A program made the translations under genes and the position numbers. A stretch of DNA of 64,000 bases from Caldicoprobacter guelmensis (GTDB taxonomy: Bacteria > Bacillota > Clostridia > Caldicoprobacterales > Caldicoprobacteraceae). Location of the stretch: positions 62,001-126,000 of the forward strand of contig NZ_JAFBDW010000005.1 of the NCBI RefSeq assembly GCF_016908415.1. The letters run 5' to 3'. Numbering within the stretch: position 1 is the first letter of the stretch; the number at the start of each line of letters is the position of its first letter. Positions 41,847 to 50,686 of the stretch are shown one piece after another. The notes below the pieces were generated by a model. It searched no databases. It was not told the origin of the DNA and saw only the letters and a list, made by a program, of their open reading frames with translations.

Positions 41847-43657
41847 CTCACATTTCGCATGTTAAAAAATGGAATTTATCTTTTTCGTGTAAATGTCAGG
41901 ACTAAAACCCAACCATTCTAGCATCTTCAATATCTTTGGTGAAGTATCATTTGGCAAATATAGATCACCATTGAAATATATAACCAACACTGTCTCCAAT
42001 ACTTCAAGTATAGTCCTAACCGAGGGCCGAGTCGATTTTTGACCATTAGGCTGAATATAAAACTCTCCCCTCTCCCTCAATGCCTTCCTTACTCTGTACT
42101 CTAAATAACTCGCTATCAGCAAAACAAGTATAAAGACATACCCCAGCGCTTCTACTCGCTCAGGTTTCTTTAAATATACTGGCCCTAAATACACTGGACT
42201 TTTTAAAAACTTAAATGCCTGCTCTATTGAACTTTGCCCTTTATATTCCGCCAGTATCCTCCATCCAGGATATTTCTCTCTATCCATAACTGAAGTAATG
42301 AGAACAAATGTCGATTCCATAAATAAGTCTTTCTCACATGCCATGTCGTCCCTCTCACCTATAGTATGTTTTACATAATAACTCACCGTCTCCTCATACC
42401 TATCTTCCGTGCCAGGCCTCCCTTTTCTACTATATTTACGGCTAACCTTCTCTTCTATATAAGCCTCTACATTGTAATGCATTGACTTAACTTTCTCCAT
42501 AAAAGCCACACTCTCCCGCATTGCATCTTCAATACATGCAAATGCCCTCTTCCCTATACTCTTAGCCTCCTTCTCAAGTTCCCTCTTCTCTTTCTCCCAC
42601 CGCCTCTGCAATGTCTTTATCTTCTGCTCCCTCAACGAATTTGTATGTACTAATACAAATCGATATGGTTTCCCATCTATAGCCTCCACAAATTCATAAA
42701 TCCTGTATTCTGCTGCATCTTTACGTGAAGACTCACTTAATACCCCTACTTCTTCCCAATTTACCCCCTGCCATGCCTTCTCTTTCCACTCCGAAACACA
42801 CGAAAAATTCTCAGGTAAACGTGATATAAACTTTATTCCCTCCAGCTGCCTTAATGATTCATATGAAGATACAGTCGCTGAATCCCCTACAAATATAATA
42901 TCTCTATATTGTTGCCCCTCAAAAAATACCTTCATCTCCTTTATTGCCTCTGGGTTCCATTCACGATCTGATTTGTTGCCAGATAAAAGCTGACCCATTA
43001 CAGGAAGTCCACTCTGCTGTACTGCTGCCCCTATCTTGAATTGCTTAAGGTCAGGCCTATTATCTTTGCTGTAACCATAGCAGATTATAAAGTCGTTATT
43101 CTCATCCCCTTCATACAACCCTTCTACAGAAATAGATGTTGTATCCAAATGTAGGCTCTCTATAGTCAAATTATGGGCCTTTAACATGTTAAGACATATA
43201 CGGCTGACAAGCTCTTTCATGTTTACTGTATGCAGTTTGTCTAAAGCACGAGCAAATGCATCATCGTTTAATTGTTCTACTGTAATACCGCTATCCTCTA
43301 ACATGAATCCAAGCTTTTGTTTCCTCCAATACTCTTCAATTTTCCATAGAGGCTGTCTCCTATGCATTATAGTTACTACCAATACTTCTATTAAGAATCC
43401 TGGCGAAACCTTGGAATTATCGACTTTCCATTCTACCATATCATTGACAGTCTCTGCTATTTTTGCAATACGGCACATCTCAAACAATACTGGTATGCTA
43501 GAGGCATTGTATGCCACAATGTTCTTAACATCATTTATATCCATTCACAATCACCCCTGCATCTTTCTACAGGGGATATATATTCGACAAAAAATTCAAA
43601 AATCCTTTTGGTAATAAATGTAATTAAATTGTTAGTTTTTTACATGCGGAGACTCGG
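41847..43657 (-). mobile_element. IS1634-like insertion sequence in cas7
   Basis: An 1811-bp element. It is flanked by 6-bp direct repeats ATAAAA (41841-41846 and 43658-43663). Imperfect inverted ends share CGCATG and an A-rich stretch (left CTCACATTTCGCATG; right, reversed, CCGAGTCTCCGCATG). It has a single transposase gene oriented against the cas operon. The intact gene, clean duplication and restorable target frame suggest a recent insertion. Confidence 0.93.
41862..43544 (-). CDS. IS1634-family transposase
   Basis: A 560-residue DDE (IS4-like) transposase. The N-terminal region resembles DUF4277. LHLDTTSISV, FVGDSATVSS and QSSIEQAFKFLKSP carry the likely Asp, Asp and Glu. It is full length with no stops, so it may be active. 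The gene is transcribed opposite to the cas genes. Confidence 0.9.
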   Translation of the reverse strand: MDINDVKNIVAYNASSIPVLFEMCRIAKIAETVNDMVEWKVDNSKVSPGFLIEVLVVTIMHRRQPLWKIEEYWRKQKLGFMLEDSGITVEQLNDDAFARALDKLHTVNMKELVSRICLNMLKAHNLTIESLHLDTTSISVEGLYEGDENNDFIICYGYSKDNRPDLKQFKIGAAVQQSGLPVMGQLLSGNKSDREWNPEAIKEMKVFFEGQQYRDIIFVGDSATVSSYESLRQLEGIKFISRLPENFSCVSEWKEKAWQGVNWEEVGVLSESSRKDAAEYRIYEFVEAIDGKPYRFVLVHTNSLREQKIKTLQRRWEKEKRELEKEAKSIGKRAFACIEDAMRESVAFMEKVKSMHYNVEAYIEEKVSRKYSRKGRPGTEDRYEETVSYYVKHTIGERDDMACEKDLFMESTFVLITSVMDREKYPGWRILAEYKGQSSIEQAFKFLKSPVYLGPVYLKKPERVEALGYVFILVLLIASYLEYRVRKALRERGEFYIQPNGQKSTRPSVRTILEVLETVLVIYFNGDLYLPNDTSPKILKMLEWLGFSPDIYTKKINSIF

Positions 43658-44569
43658 ATAAAAAACAGGTCTGAAATACTTTTCCTTTATGATGTGACGG
43701 ATGCCAATCCCAACGGTGATCCGGTGGATGAAAACAAGCCCAGGATCGATGAGGAGACAGGGGTCAATATAGTGACAGATGTGAGGCTAAAGAGGACTGT
43801 GAGGGATTACCTGCATGACTTTAAGGGTTTGGATGTATTCATACTTGAAATACGAGATTCGGACGGCAATTTAAAAACTAAAGAGGAAAGAATAGCTGAT
43901 TTTAAAGATAATGCTGATATTGTGAAAAAATGCATTGATGTAAGGCTTTTCGGAGCTACCATTGCGGTTAGGGATAAGACCTTAACGTTGACAGGGCCTG
44001 TACAGTTCAAGTTCGGCAGGTCATTGCACAGAGTCAATATGATGTATGTAAAGGGTACTACTGTAATGCCTTCGCAGCAGGACAAAAAGCAGGGGACATT
44101 TACAGAGAAGTATATACTCCCTTATTCCTTGATAGCATTCTACGGCATTGTGAATGAAAATGCGGCAGCAACCCAGGGGATTGACCTGACAGAGCAGGAT
44201 ATCATGTATTTGTTAGAGGGGCTGTGGAATGGGACCAAGAACCTTATATCTACTTCAAAAGCTGGGCAGATGCCAAGATTGCTGCTACAAGTTGTATATA
44301 AGGAAAAGAATTTCCATTTAGGGGAATTGGATAAGAGGATAAAATTTGTGAGCGACAAAAACGATGAGGAGATCCGAGACATAAAAGATGGAAAGCTGGA
44401 TATCACTGAGCTGGTAAATGCTCTAAAGGCTCACAAGGATGCCATTGAAAAGATCAATTATAAGGTGGATGAGCGTGTGATTTTGGTGTCAGATGAGGTA
44501 GAGGTATCAATAAAGGAGGCTTTGGCCGGTTTTAATTTAAGCGAACTTCCGTTTTAAGGGGTATGGGAT

Positions 44570-45286
44570 ATGAAAGTGTTGGTATTTGACGTATTTGGCG
44601 ATTTTGGACATTTTAAGAAATTTTATACTACTTCATCGCCTCTTACCTTTTCTTTCCCTCCCCCACCTACCGTAAAGGGAATGTTAGGTGCAATAATAGG
44701 GGCGGATAAAAGCGAATATTTAAATGTATTTTCATCTAACAACTGTAAAATTGCTATAAGGATTCTCTTGCCGGTAAAAAAGATTAGAATGGGAATGAAT
44801 CATATTAACACCAAGGGCAACTACTGGATTCCCGTTAAAAAGAAGAACCATGAAGCTCGCACTCAGATTAGGACCGAGTTTTTGAAAAACCCGGCTTATA
44901 GAATATACGTATATCACAATGATAGAAGCATTTTTGATAAATTATCAGAATATGTTATGATGCACAAGACGGTTTATACCCTTTCCATGGGTTTAAGCGA
45001 GCTTTTGGCCGATTTTAAATACGTGGGGGTATGGGAAGCAGAGGAACATCACATGGGAGAGTGTGAAATTGTCTCTGTAATACCAATGAATGTAGTGAGA
45101 GAGTATGGAATACGTTTTGAAGAAGGTAAGAGGTATTTTAAAGAAAAAATGGCTGTTGATATGAAGCAGGACCGCATAGTAGAGCGTTATGAAGACGTAT
45201 TGTTTGAAGCCCAGGGCAAATCGATTTGTGCACAGACAAAGGTATACTGGGAGGTTGAAAATGGAGAACGCATTGTATTCTTCTGA
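44570..45286 (+). CDS. cas5: CRISPR-associated protein Cas5 (type I-B)
   Basis: A 238-residue RAMP protein. VFDVFGDFGHFKKFYTTSSP and FPPPPTVKGMLGAIIG at the N-terminus are characteristic of Cas5, and the latter forms the loop holding the crRNA 5' tag. It follows cas7 by 12 bases. Downstream of the IS, its expression may depend on read-through or a new promoter. Confidence 0.92.
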   Translation: MKVLVFDVFGDFGHFKKFYTTSSPLTFSFPPPPTVKGMLGAIIGADKSEYLNVFSSNNCKIAIRILLPVKKIRMGMNHINTKGNYWIPVKKKNHEARTQIRTEFLKNPAYRIYVYHNDRSIFDKLSEYVMMHKTVYTLSMGLSELLADFKYVGVWEAEEHHMGECEIVSVIPMNVVREYGIRFEEGKRYFKEKMAVDMKQDRIVERYEDVLFEAQGKSICAQTKVYWEVENGERIVFF

Positions 45287-47630
45287 GCTTTATTCTCATG
45301 AGGACAAGGTTTTGGAAGAGCACCTGATAAATGTAGCAGATATAGCTGTACAAAATTTATATAGTGCACCCGACCATATTTTTAAACATTATAGCAAAGA
45401 CATATTATTGAGGTTAGTTAAAGTTTGTGCCCTATGCCACGATATTGGCAAAGCAACTTTGTATTTCCAGGAGTATTTATTTGCTTCAGGGAGTATTAAA
45501 AATAAGCTTAAGGGGAAAGAAGAAACCCATCATGGATTGTTATCTGCGATAGCAGCATATTTTGCTGCTAAAGCAGAGTTTCAAGGTGATACATTTAAAA
45601 GCGATGAAGGCATCTTTTTGCCCTTCATCGCTTTTTTGGCTGTTCGTCGCCACCATGGTAACTTTATGGATGTGATGAATGAGGCAATATTGAGCGAAAG
45701 AGAAAAAAGCGTTTTGTTAAGACAGGTGGAGAGCATAGATGATTTGAAATTGGCCGTTGTCAATAAAAGTCTCCGTCAAGCGGGATTAAAGGTGGATATA
45801 ACTGTTGTAAGATTGAAAGAATGGGTTATCTCTTTTCCGGATGAACTGCGGCGTTTGAGGATGGGACTGCGTAAGCTAGAAAAGGCTCGGGATATTGAAC
45901 CGTATATACTGACTAATTTTGTGTTTTCCCTGTTGATAGATGCTGATAAAAGTGAGGTTACTATAGGAAAAAATGTTGAGCGGCCAAATGTTGATTTGGG
46001 AGAATATGTTGTGGATGAGTACAAAACCACTATGGAGATAAAGGATAGTTGGTTAAATAGCTTAAGACAACAAGCATATCATGAGGTCTTGTCTGCTCCG
46101 GTGGATTTAAATGCCAAAATCATGTCAATAAATCTTCCCACAGGTCTGGGTAAGACTTTGACATCTCTGGCTTTTGCTTTTAAGCTAAGGAGACAAATTC
46201 AGTCAACAAAAGGGTATACCCCACGCATTATATATTCGCTTCCGTTTCTTAGCATCATTGAGCAAAATGCAGAGATAATTGAAAGGGTATTAGCTGTCAA
46301 TGGGTTTGATGTTGATAATAGCTTATTGTTAAAACATCATCATTTAGCAGAGGTACGCTATAGAAAAGAACAGCAAGAATTCGAAATTGATGACGCTGAG
46401 ATATTGATAGAGGGATGGAATTCTGAGATAGTGGTCACCACTTTTGTTCAGCTTTTTCACACTTTGCTGTCAAATAAAAATCATGACCTGCGTAAATTTC
46501 ACCGTTTAAGCGGCAGTATAATCATACTAGATGAAGTGCAGTCTATCCCTACGCGTTATTGGTTGCTTATCGGAGAACTTTTTAAAAAGTTAATCCAGGA
46601 ACTTGATACTTATGTAATATTTGTAACTGCTACTGAACCTTTAATTTTTTCCAGGAATGATATAAGCTGTTTGGTAAACAGGGAGTTTTATTTTAACAGC
46701 ATGGATAGGGTGACTATCGTACCAAGGTTAGAGGAGAGTTTAACGCTGGAGGAATTTGTGGAAAGAATTGAATTGCAAAATGATAAAAGCTATTTGTTTA
46801 TTTTAAATACAATCAACTCGGCAAAAACCTTATACGAGCTTTTAAAAGAAAAAACAGGGGAAGAAATAGCGTATTTGTCGACTCACGTGGTGCCTTATGA
46901 AAGGCTTGAACGCATAAAACTCATGAAGGCTGGGAAGGTAAGGCTTGCAGTTACTACGCAGGTGGTGGAGGCAGGTGTGGATATCGATTTTGACGTAGTA
47001 TATAGAGATTTAGCCCCTCTCGATTCAATAAACCAGGCAGCGGGCCGCTGTAACCGGAATGGCATGAGAAAAGGAGAAGTTATAGTGGTTTCGCTTAAAG
47101 ATGAAAGAAGGTCATACGCTTCTTATGTTTACGATTCTGTGCTTTTAGATATAACTAGAAAGATACTGCAGGGGAGAGATTTTGTGGCTGAAAGGGACTT
47201 TTTAAACATAATTGAAGAATATTACGTTCAAGTACAAGCCAAAAAATCTAATGACCTGTCGAGAGAACTTTTAGAAGCTGTTTACAAGATGAAGTATGAA
47301 AGTGTGGATGGTACTAGATGTATAGCGGATTTTAAGCTGATTGAAGAGGATTACCCCAAGGTTGACGTATTTGTTGAATTGAATGAAGAAGCAAAGCAAA
47401 TTTGGCAGAGATATATACAGATAAAGGAAATAAAAGACTTGTTTGAAAGGAGATTGCACTTTAGCCGCATTAAAGCAGATTTTTATAAGTATACCGTATC
47501 GGTACCGCAAAAAATGCAAAACATTCCACCGGCAGTTAAAGATTTTTTGTATGTTTCTAACAATACATTGAATGAATATTACGACAAAAATACCGGTTTT
47601 ATAACTAAAGGAGTGACTGCAATATGGTAG
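45261..47630 (+). CDS. cas3: Cas3 HD nuclease-helicase
   Basis: A 789-residue protein. The N-terminal HD domain has CHDIGKATLYF (His60, Asp61). The SF2 helicase has Walker A LPTGLGKT (about 292-299) and the DEVQ box at 424-427. Motif VI-like QAAGRCNRNG follows. It is the nuclease-helicase recruited by Cascade to degrade target DNA. The ATG at 45261 follows GGGAGGTTGAAA and overlaps cas5; an extension upstream has no site. Confidence 0.94.
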   Translation: MENALYSSELYSHEDKVLEEHLINVADIAVQNLYSAPDHIFKHYSKDILLRLVKVCALCHDIGKATLYFQEYLFASGSIKNKLKGKEETHHGLLSAIAAYFAAKAEFQGDTFKSDEGIFLPFIAFLAVRRHHGNFMDVMNEAILSEREKSVLLRQVESIDDLKLAVVNKSLRQAGLKVDITVVRLKEWVISFPDELRRLRMGLRKLEKARDIEPYILTNFVFSLLIDADKSEVTIGKNVERPNVDLGEYVVDEYKTTMEIKDSWLNSLRQQAYHEVLSAPVDLNAKIMSINLPTGLGKTLTSLAFAFKLRRQIQSTKGYTPRIIYSLPFLSIIEQNAEIIERVLAVNGFDVDNSLLLKHHHLAEVRYRKEQQEFEIDDAEILIEGWNSEIVVTTFVQLFHTLLSNKNHDLRKFHRLSGSIIILDEVQSIPTRYWLLIGELFKKLIQELDTYVIFVTATEPLIFSRNDISCLVNREFYFNSMDRVTIVPRLEESLTLEEFVERIELQNDKSYLFILNTINSAKTLYELLKEKTGEEIAYLSTHVVPYERLERIKLMKAGKVRLAVTTQVVEAGVDIDFDVVYRDLAPLDSINQAAGRCNRNGMRKGEVIVVSLKDERRSYASYVYDSVLLDITRKILQGRDFVAERDFLNIIEEYYVQVQAKKSNDLSRELLEAVYKMKYESVDGTRCIADFKLIEEDYPKVDVFVELNEEAKQIWQRYIQIKEIKDLFERRLHFSRIKADFYKYTVSVPQKMQNIPPAVKDFLYVSNNTLNEYYDKNTGFITKGVTAIW

Positions 47631-48118
47631 CCATAACAGGTACTTTGGTACAGAGTTACAATATATGTAAAAGGCAGACATGGCTTATGGCTCATCAAAT
47701 AGTGCCGGATCAGGACCATCCGTATATAGAGATAGGGCGATTGCTTGACGAAGAAACGTATAGCCGGGACAAGAAGAAAATCAGCTTTGAGAATGTCGTA
47801 ATTGATATAATAAGGTCAGATGAAGGGGACATAGTGGTGGGAGAGGTAAAAAAGAGCTCTAAAGCACAGGAAAGTGCAAGATTACAGCTTGCCTTTTATC
47901 TGTATAAGCTAAAACAGAATGGCATTGATGCCAAGGGGCTATTGTTGTTTCCCGAGGAGAGAAGAAGGATGCCTGTAGAACTTGATTCTGATTTAGAACA
48001 GGAATTAGAACACATATTCAAAGGGATAAATCTTGTAGTGTCAATGAGTGTACCACCGCCTCCACAGAAAATAGGTTATTGTAAAAATTGCGGGTATAGA
48101 GAATTTTGCTGGGCGTAA
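47624..48118 (+). CDS. cas4: Cas4 RecB-like nuclease
   Basis: A 164-residue protein. The [4Fe-4S] cysteines are Cys15 and a C-terminal set (Cys153, Cys156, Cys162). VVGEVKKSSKAQESARLQLAFYLY is the RecB nuclease motif. It trims prespacers and selects the PAM during spacer acquisition. It overlaps cas3 by seven bases. Confidence 0.93.
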   Translation: MVAITGTLVQSYNICKRQTWLMAHQIVPDQDHPYIEIGRLLDEETYSRDKKKISFENVVIDIIRSDEGDIVVGEVKKSSKAQESARLQLAFYLYKLKQNGIDAKGLLLFPEERRRMPVELDSDLEQELEHIFKGINLVVSMSVPPPPQKIGYCKNCGYREFCWA

Positions 48119-48133
48119 AGAGGGTGATTAACA

Positions 48134-49126
48134 TTGAAGAAAGCGATTTATATATTTTCAAGTGGAGAGTTAAAAAGAAAGGACAATACCATATACTTTG
48201 AAAATGAAGAAGGGCAGAAATTTATACCTGTTGAGAACACAAGTGAAATCTATATATTTGGTGAGGTGGATGTAAACAAGAGGTTTCTTGAGTTTTTAGC
48301 GCAGGCTGAAATAATAATGCACTTTTTCAATCATTATGGGTATTATGTAGGGACATTTTATCCCAGGGAACATTTGAATTCAGGATATATGATATTGAAG
48401 CAGGTGGAACACTATCTTGATTTTGAGAAGAGGTTTAATATAGCCTCGGAGTTTGTAAGCGGTGCATCCAAAAATATGAGGCAAGTACTGAAATACTATA
48501 TAAACAGGGGCAAAGATTTAGGAGCGGTAGAGGAAAATATAAAGGCTCTAGAAGAAAGAGTCGGGAACTGCAAGGATATTGATGAACTTATGGCCATTGA
48601 AGGCAATATAAGAGAACATTATTATAAAGCGTTTGATTTAATTCTGGGTAAAGCTGACTTTGCTTTTGAACAGCGTACAAAAAGACCCCCTAAAAATTAT
48701 TTGAATACTTTAATCAGCTTTGGTAATTCGTTATTGTATACTATTGTATTAAGCGAGATTTATAAAACTCACCTCGATCCCCGCATTGGTTTTTTGCATA
48801 CTACTAATTTTAGAAGATTTACCCTCAATTTAGATATAGCTGAAATATTTAAGCCGATAATTGTAGATAGAGTGATTTTTACGGTTGTAGGTAAAAATAT
48901 GATTACCAAAGATGATTTTGAGAAAGGTATGGAAGGATTGATTTTAAAGGAGAAAGCACAAAAGGTATTTGTAGAAGAGATGGAAAATAAATTAAAGACC
49001 ACTTTTAATCACAGACATCTTGGACGGAATGTATCCTACAGGCGCCTGATAAGGTTGGAATTGTATAAACTGGAAAAACATTTAATAGGAGAGGAAGAGT
49101 ACAAGGCTTTTGTCATGTATTGGTAA
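48134..49126 (+). CDS. cas1: Cas1 integrase (type I-B)
   Basis: A 330-residue protein. Metal-binding residues are Glu156 (AIEGNIRE), His222 (LHTTNFRR) and the LNLDIAEIFKP block (Asp234, Glu237). FGEVDVN and the N-terminal beta domain are standard. It inserts new spacers with Cas2. TTG start follows AGAGGGTGATTAACA, 16 bases after cas4. Intact, so acquisition could persist if cas2 is expressed. Confidence 0.93.
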   Translation: MKKAIYIFSSGELKRKDNTIYFENEEGQKFIPVENTSEIYIFGEVDVNKRFLEFLAQAEIIMHFFNHYGYYVGTFYPREHLNSGYMILKQVEHYLDFEKRFNIASEFVSGASKNMRQVLKYYINRGKDLGAVEENIKALEERVGNCKDIDELMAIEGNIREHYYKAFDLILGKADFAFEQRTKRPPKNYLNTLISFGNSLLYTIVLSEIYKTHLDPRIGFLHTTNFRRFTLNLDIAEIFKPIIVDRVIFTVVGKNMITKDDFEKGMEGLILKEKAQKVFVEEMENKLKTTFNHRHLGRNVSYRRLIRLELYKLEKHLIGEEEYKAFVMYW

Positions 49127-49149
49127 GTGGATAACCATTTGAAGATTAA

Positions 49150-49287
49150 TCTTTAAGCGACTTTTTAACCGTAAAAGTGGGTCCTGCTGTAATTGAGGTA
49201 AGACAGGGTTTTAATGAGAAACTGCTGTTTCATGTAGTAAAGGTGTTGAGCAAACTTTTAGAAGAATTGAAGGTTTTTAGCAGCTAG
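49150..49287 (+). pseudogene. Short coding remnant downstream of cas1
   Basis: A protein-like frame without start codon reads VKVGPAVIEVRQGFNEKLL, then a helical stretch, to TAG at 49285. It faintly resembles the small ancillary protein of IS66-type elements (GFNxxLL, VLxxL), which would make it a transposon relic. Low confidence. Confidence 0.35.
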
Positions 49288-49364
49288 TGTCGAATATAGT
49301 AAGTGTTGTGAAGAATACATCAACTGTTGTGATTACAATTGAAGAACACAATAGAGAAAGGAAG

Positions 49365-49396
49365 TCCCTACCTTAAATAAGGTGGGGATTGTTTTT
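49365..49396 (+). terminator. Terminator hairpin used as intron insertion site
   Basis: TCCCTACCTT (49365-49374) pairs with AAGGTGGGGA (49379-49388), ten pairs with one G-U, then TTGTTTTT. The group II intron begins three bases later. It may end transcription from cas1. Confidence 0.85.
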
Positions 49397-49398
49397 AC

Positions 49399-50039
49399 GT
49401 GCACCCGGCATGGGCGATAACTAGGCGGTGAAAGTCCGCTGTGGGCTTGGTAGTGGGAACCACTAGTCGAACCGCAAGGGTGTCCATCGTGAGGTGGAAT
49501 CTGAAGTAAGCGGAAGGCAAAATCTCGGTCTGAGGGATACGAACCAGATAAGAGGCTGAATTGGGGCGGACGAGTTTGCATAACAAAACGAAGTCCAACA
49601 TTACTGAACCCCATACAGTAAATCTGGCAGATATACGAGATGAAAGTTATCGTTCTTACCCGGGGAGGTCTCAAGGATATGTCGTGGGAAATGACAACCC
49701 ATGCAGTGATGTATGGCTGAGCCTTGAGAAGTCAGCAGGGGCCATAGTACTTATCCGAGATAGGAGATAAGGAGGGGCTGAACGTTAGGAGGTTTTGGAA
49801 GTCTAATGTACTCGGACGATATGCGAAGACTGCAGACAACCTCGAAAGGGGGCTATCCACTGGAGGAGGAGATGGAATCTCAGGGGACAGTGGAAGCGCA
49901 TAGTGTATCGACGGCGTCAGGAGATGGAAGAAACGATGTGTAGTAGTACATCAATTCTAACGAACCGCCGTATACCGGACGGTACGTACGGTGGTGTGAG
50001 AGGACGGTAGGTGAAATAATCACCTACCTCCTACTCGAT
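49399..50039 (+). mobile_element. ORF-less group II intron between cas1 and cas2
   Basis: It begins GTGCACCCGGCATGGGCG, near the group II 5' consensus (GUGYG-type). AAGTCCGCTGTGGGCTTGG and AACCACTAGTCGAACCGCAAG match conserved domain I blocks. Domain V lies at about 49961-50003 (CGTACGGTGGTGTGAG) and domain VI at 50006-50028 (GGTAGGTG pairs with CACCTACC), ending CTACTCGAT. The reverse transcriptase has been deleted: a 23-codon stub (MESQGTVEAHSV...) at 49872-49943 runs to a stop just before domain V. Insertion directly after a terminator is typical of bacterial class C introns. Confidence 0.88.
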
Positions 50040-50231
50040 TGTGACATTCTGATAATTGCCAGTTTACAGTTGCTAACTTTGTCAGTTAAAATATTAAAAA
50101 AGTCTGAAATTAAGTGATTTTTCTTTGCTTGATTGTACAGTTTGTACCCACAAAATTATGTTTTTGTCAATGGGGGAATTATTTTACGCTTACGGGATAT
50201 CCTTGAGTAAAGTAGCTGAATGGAGGCCAGG
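50040..50231 (+). other. Spacer between the intron and cas2
   Basis: About 190 AT-rich bases with no gene. It must provide a promoter if the preceding terminator is efficient; TTTGTACCCACAAAATTATG is the only suggestive segment. Confidence 0.35.
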
Positions 50232-50495
50232 ATGTTTTTAATACTGGTTTATGACGTAGGGGAAAAAAGAGTAAGCAAGGTACTTAAGATTTGTAGGAAA
50301 TATTTGAATTGGGTACAAAATTCAGTATTAGAAGGAGAGATATCAGAAGCAAATTTCAAAAAGTTGAAGCTGGAGCTTAAAAAAGTAATAAATGAAGAGG
50401 AAGACTCGGTCATTTTCTATATATTGAGGACAACAAAATACTCAGAACGTGAAAGCATGGGCGTAAAAAAAGGCGGCGATGATATTTTTATATAA
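50232..50495 (+). CDS. cas2: Cas2 (type I-B)
   Basis: An 87-residue protein beginning MFLILVYDVG, where Asp8 is the conserved residue. It ends in basic helices and a KKGGDDIFI tail. It holds Cas1 dimers in the integrase. The ATG at 50232 follows TGGAGGCCAGG; a start four codons earlier is less likely. It is the last cas gene, separated from cas1 by the intron. Confidence 0.92.
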   Translation: MFLILVYDVGEKRVSKVLKICRKYLNWVQNSVLEGEISEANFKKLKLELKKVINEEEDSVIFYILRTTKYSERESMGVKKGGDDIFI

Positions 50496-50504
50496 TTTAT
50501 GCGT

Positions 50505-50565
50505 AAAAATTGTCGTCGACCTTCAATAGTGCAAAAACCCTTGGAGATCGACGACAATTTTTTAT
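50505..50565 (+). terminator. Terminator between cas2 and the CRISPR leader
   Basis: Perfect 15-base arms AAAAATTGTCGTCGA (50505-50519) and TCGACGACAATTTTT (50548-50562), with T continuing beyond. It separates cas transcription from the array. Confidence 0.9.
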
Positions 50566-50686
50566 TCCTTTTTTACCCGGAAACCTTTATTTTTTTAGCA
50601 AAGAGTGCTATAATCATTTCAAACGAAATATAATAGGTTTGTGTTTACAAAAAATAACAAATGCTATTGCAGAAGCAACCTAACGG
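50566..50686 (+). promoter_or_regulatory. CRISPR leader
   Basis: 121 AT-rich bases directly before the first repeat. TATAAT occurs at 50609-50614 and again at 50629-50634; no strong -35 is seen. The repeat orientation (3' end GATTGAAAC, cas genes upstream) agrees with transcription away from the leader. It ends GCAACCTAACGG, where new spacers would be added. Confidence 0.8.

Larger units (their letters stand above)
41832..44557 (+). pseudogene. cas7: cas7 (Csh2-type) interrupted by an insertion sequence
   Basis: The start ATG at 41832 follows AGGAGGT. Five codons (MSTIK) precede the IS at 41847-43657. The rest resumes at 43664. Without the IS and one ATAAAA copy the N-terminus reads MSTIKNRSEILFLYDV and then TDANPNGDP, the expected Cas7/Csh2 start, giving a 302-residue intact protein. 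The 3' part has no good start: its frame is stopped at 43625, GTG 43694 has no ribosome binding site, and the first Met is over 100 residues in. Cas7 forms the crRNA-binding backbone of Cascade, so interference is probably lost. The rest of the frame has no other damage. Confidence 0.93.

Noticed and set aside
43694..44557. Downstream cas7 part as an independent functional gene starting at GTG 43694
   Set aside because: No ribosome binding site, and it would lack the conserved N-terminal strand; better explained as the 3' part of the split gene.
49561..49770. 69-codon frame inside the group II intron
   Set aside because: It covers conserved ribozyme sequence and has no resemblance to a maturase.
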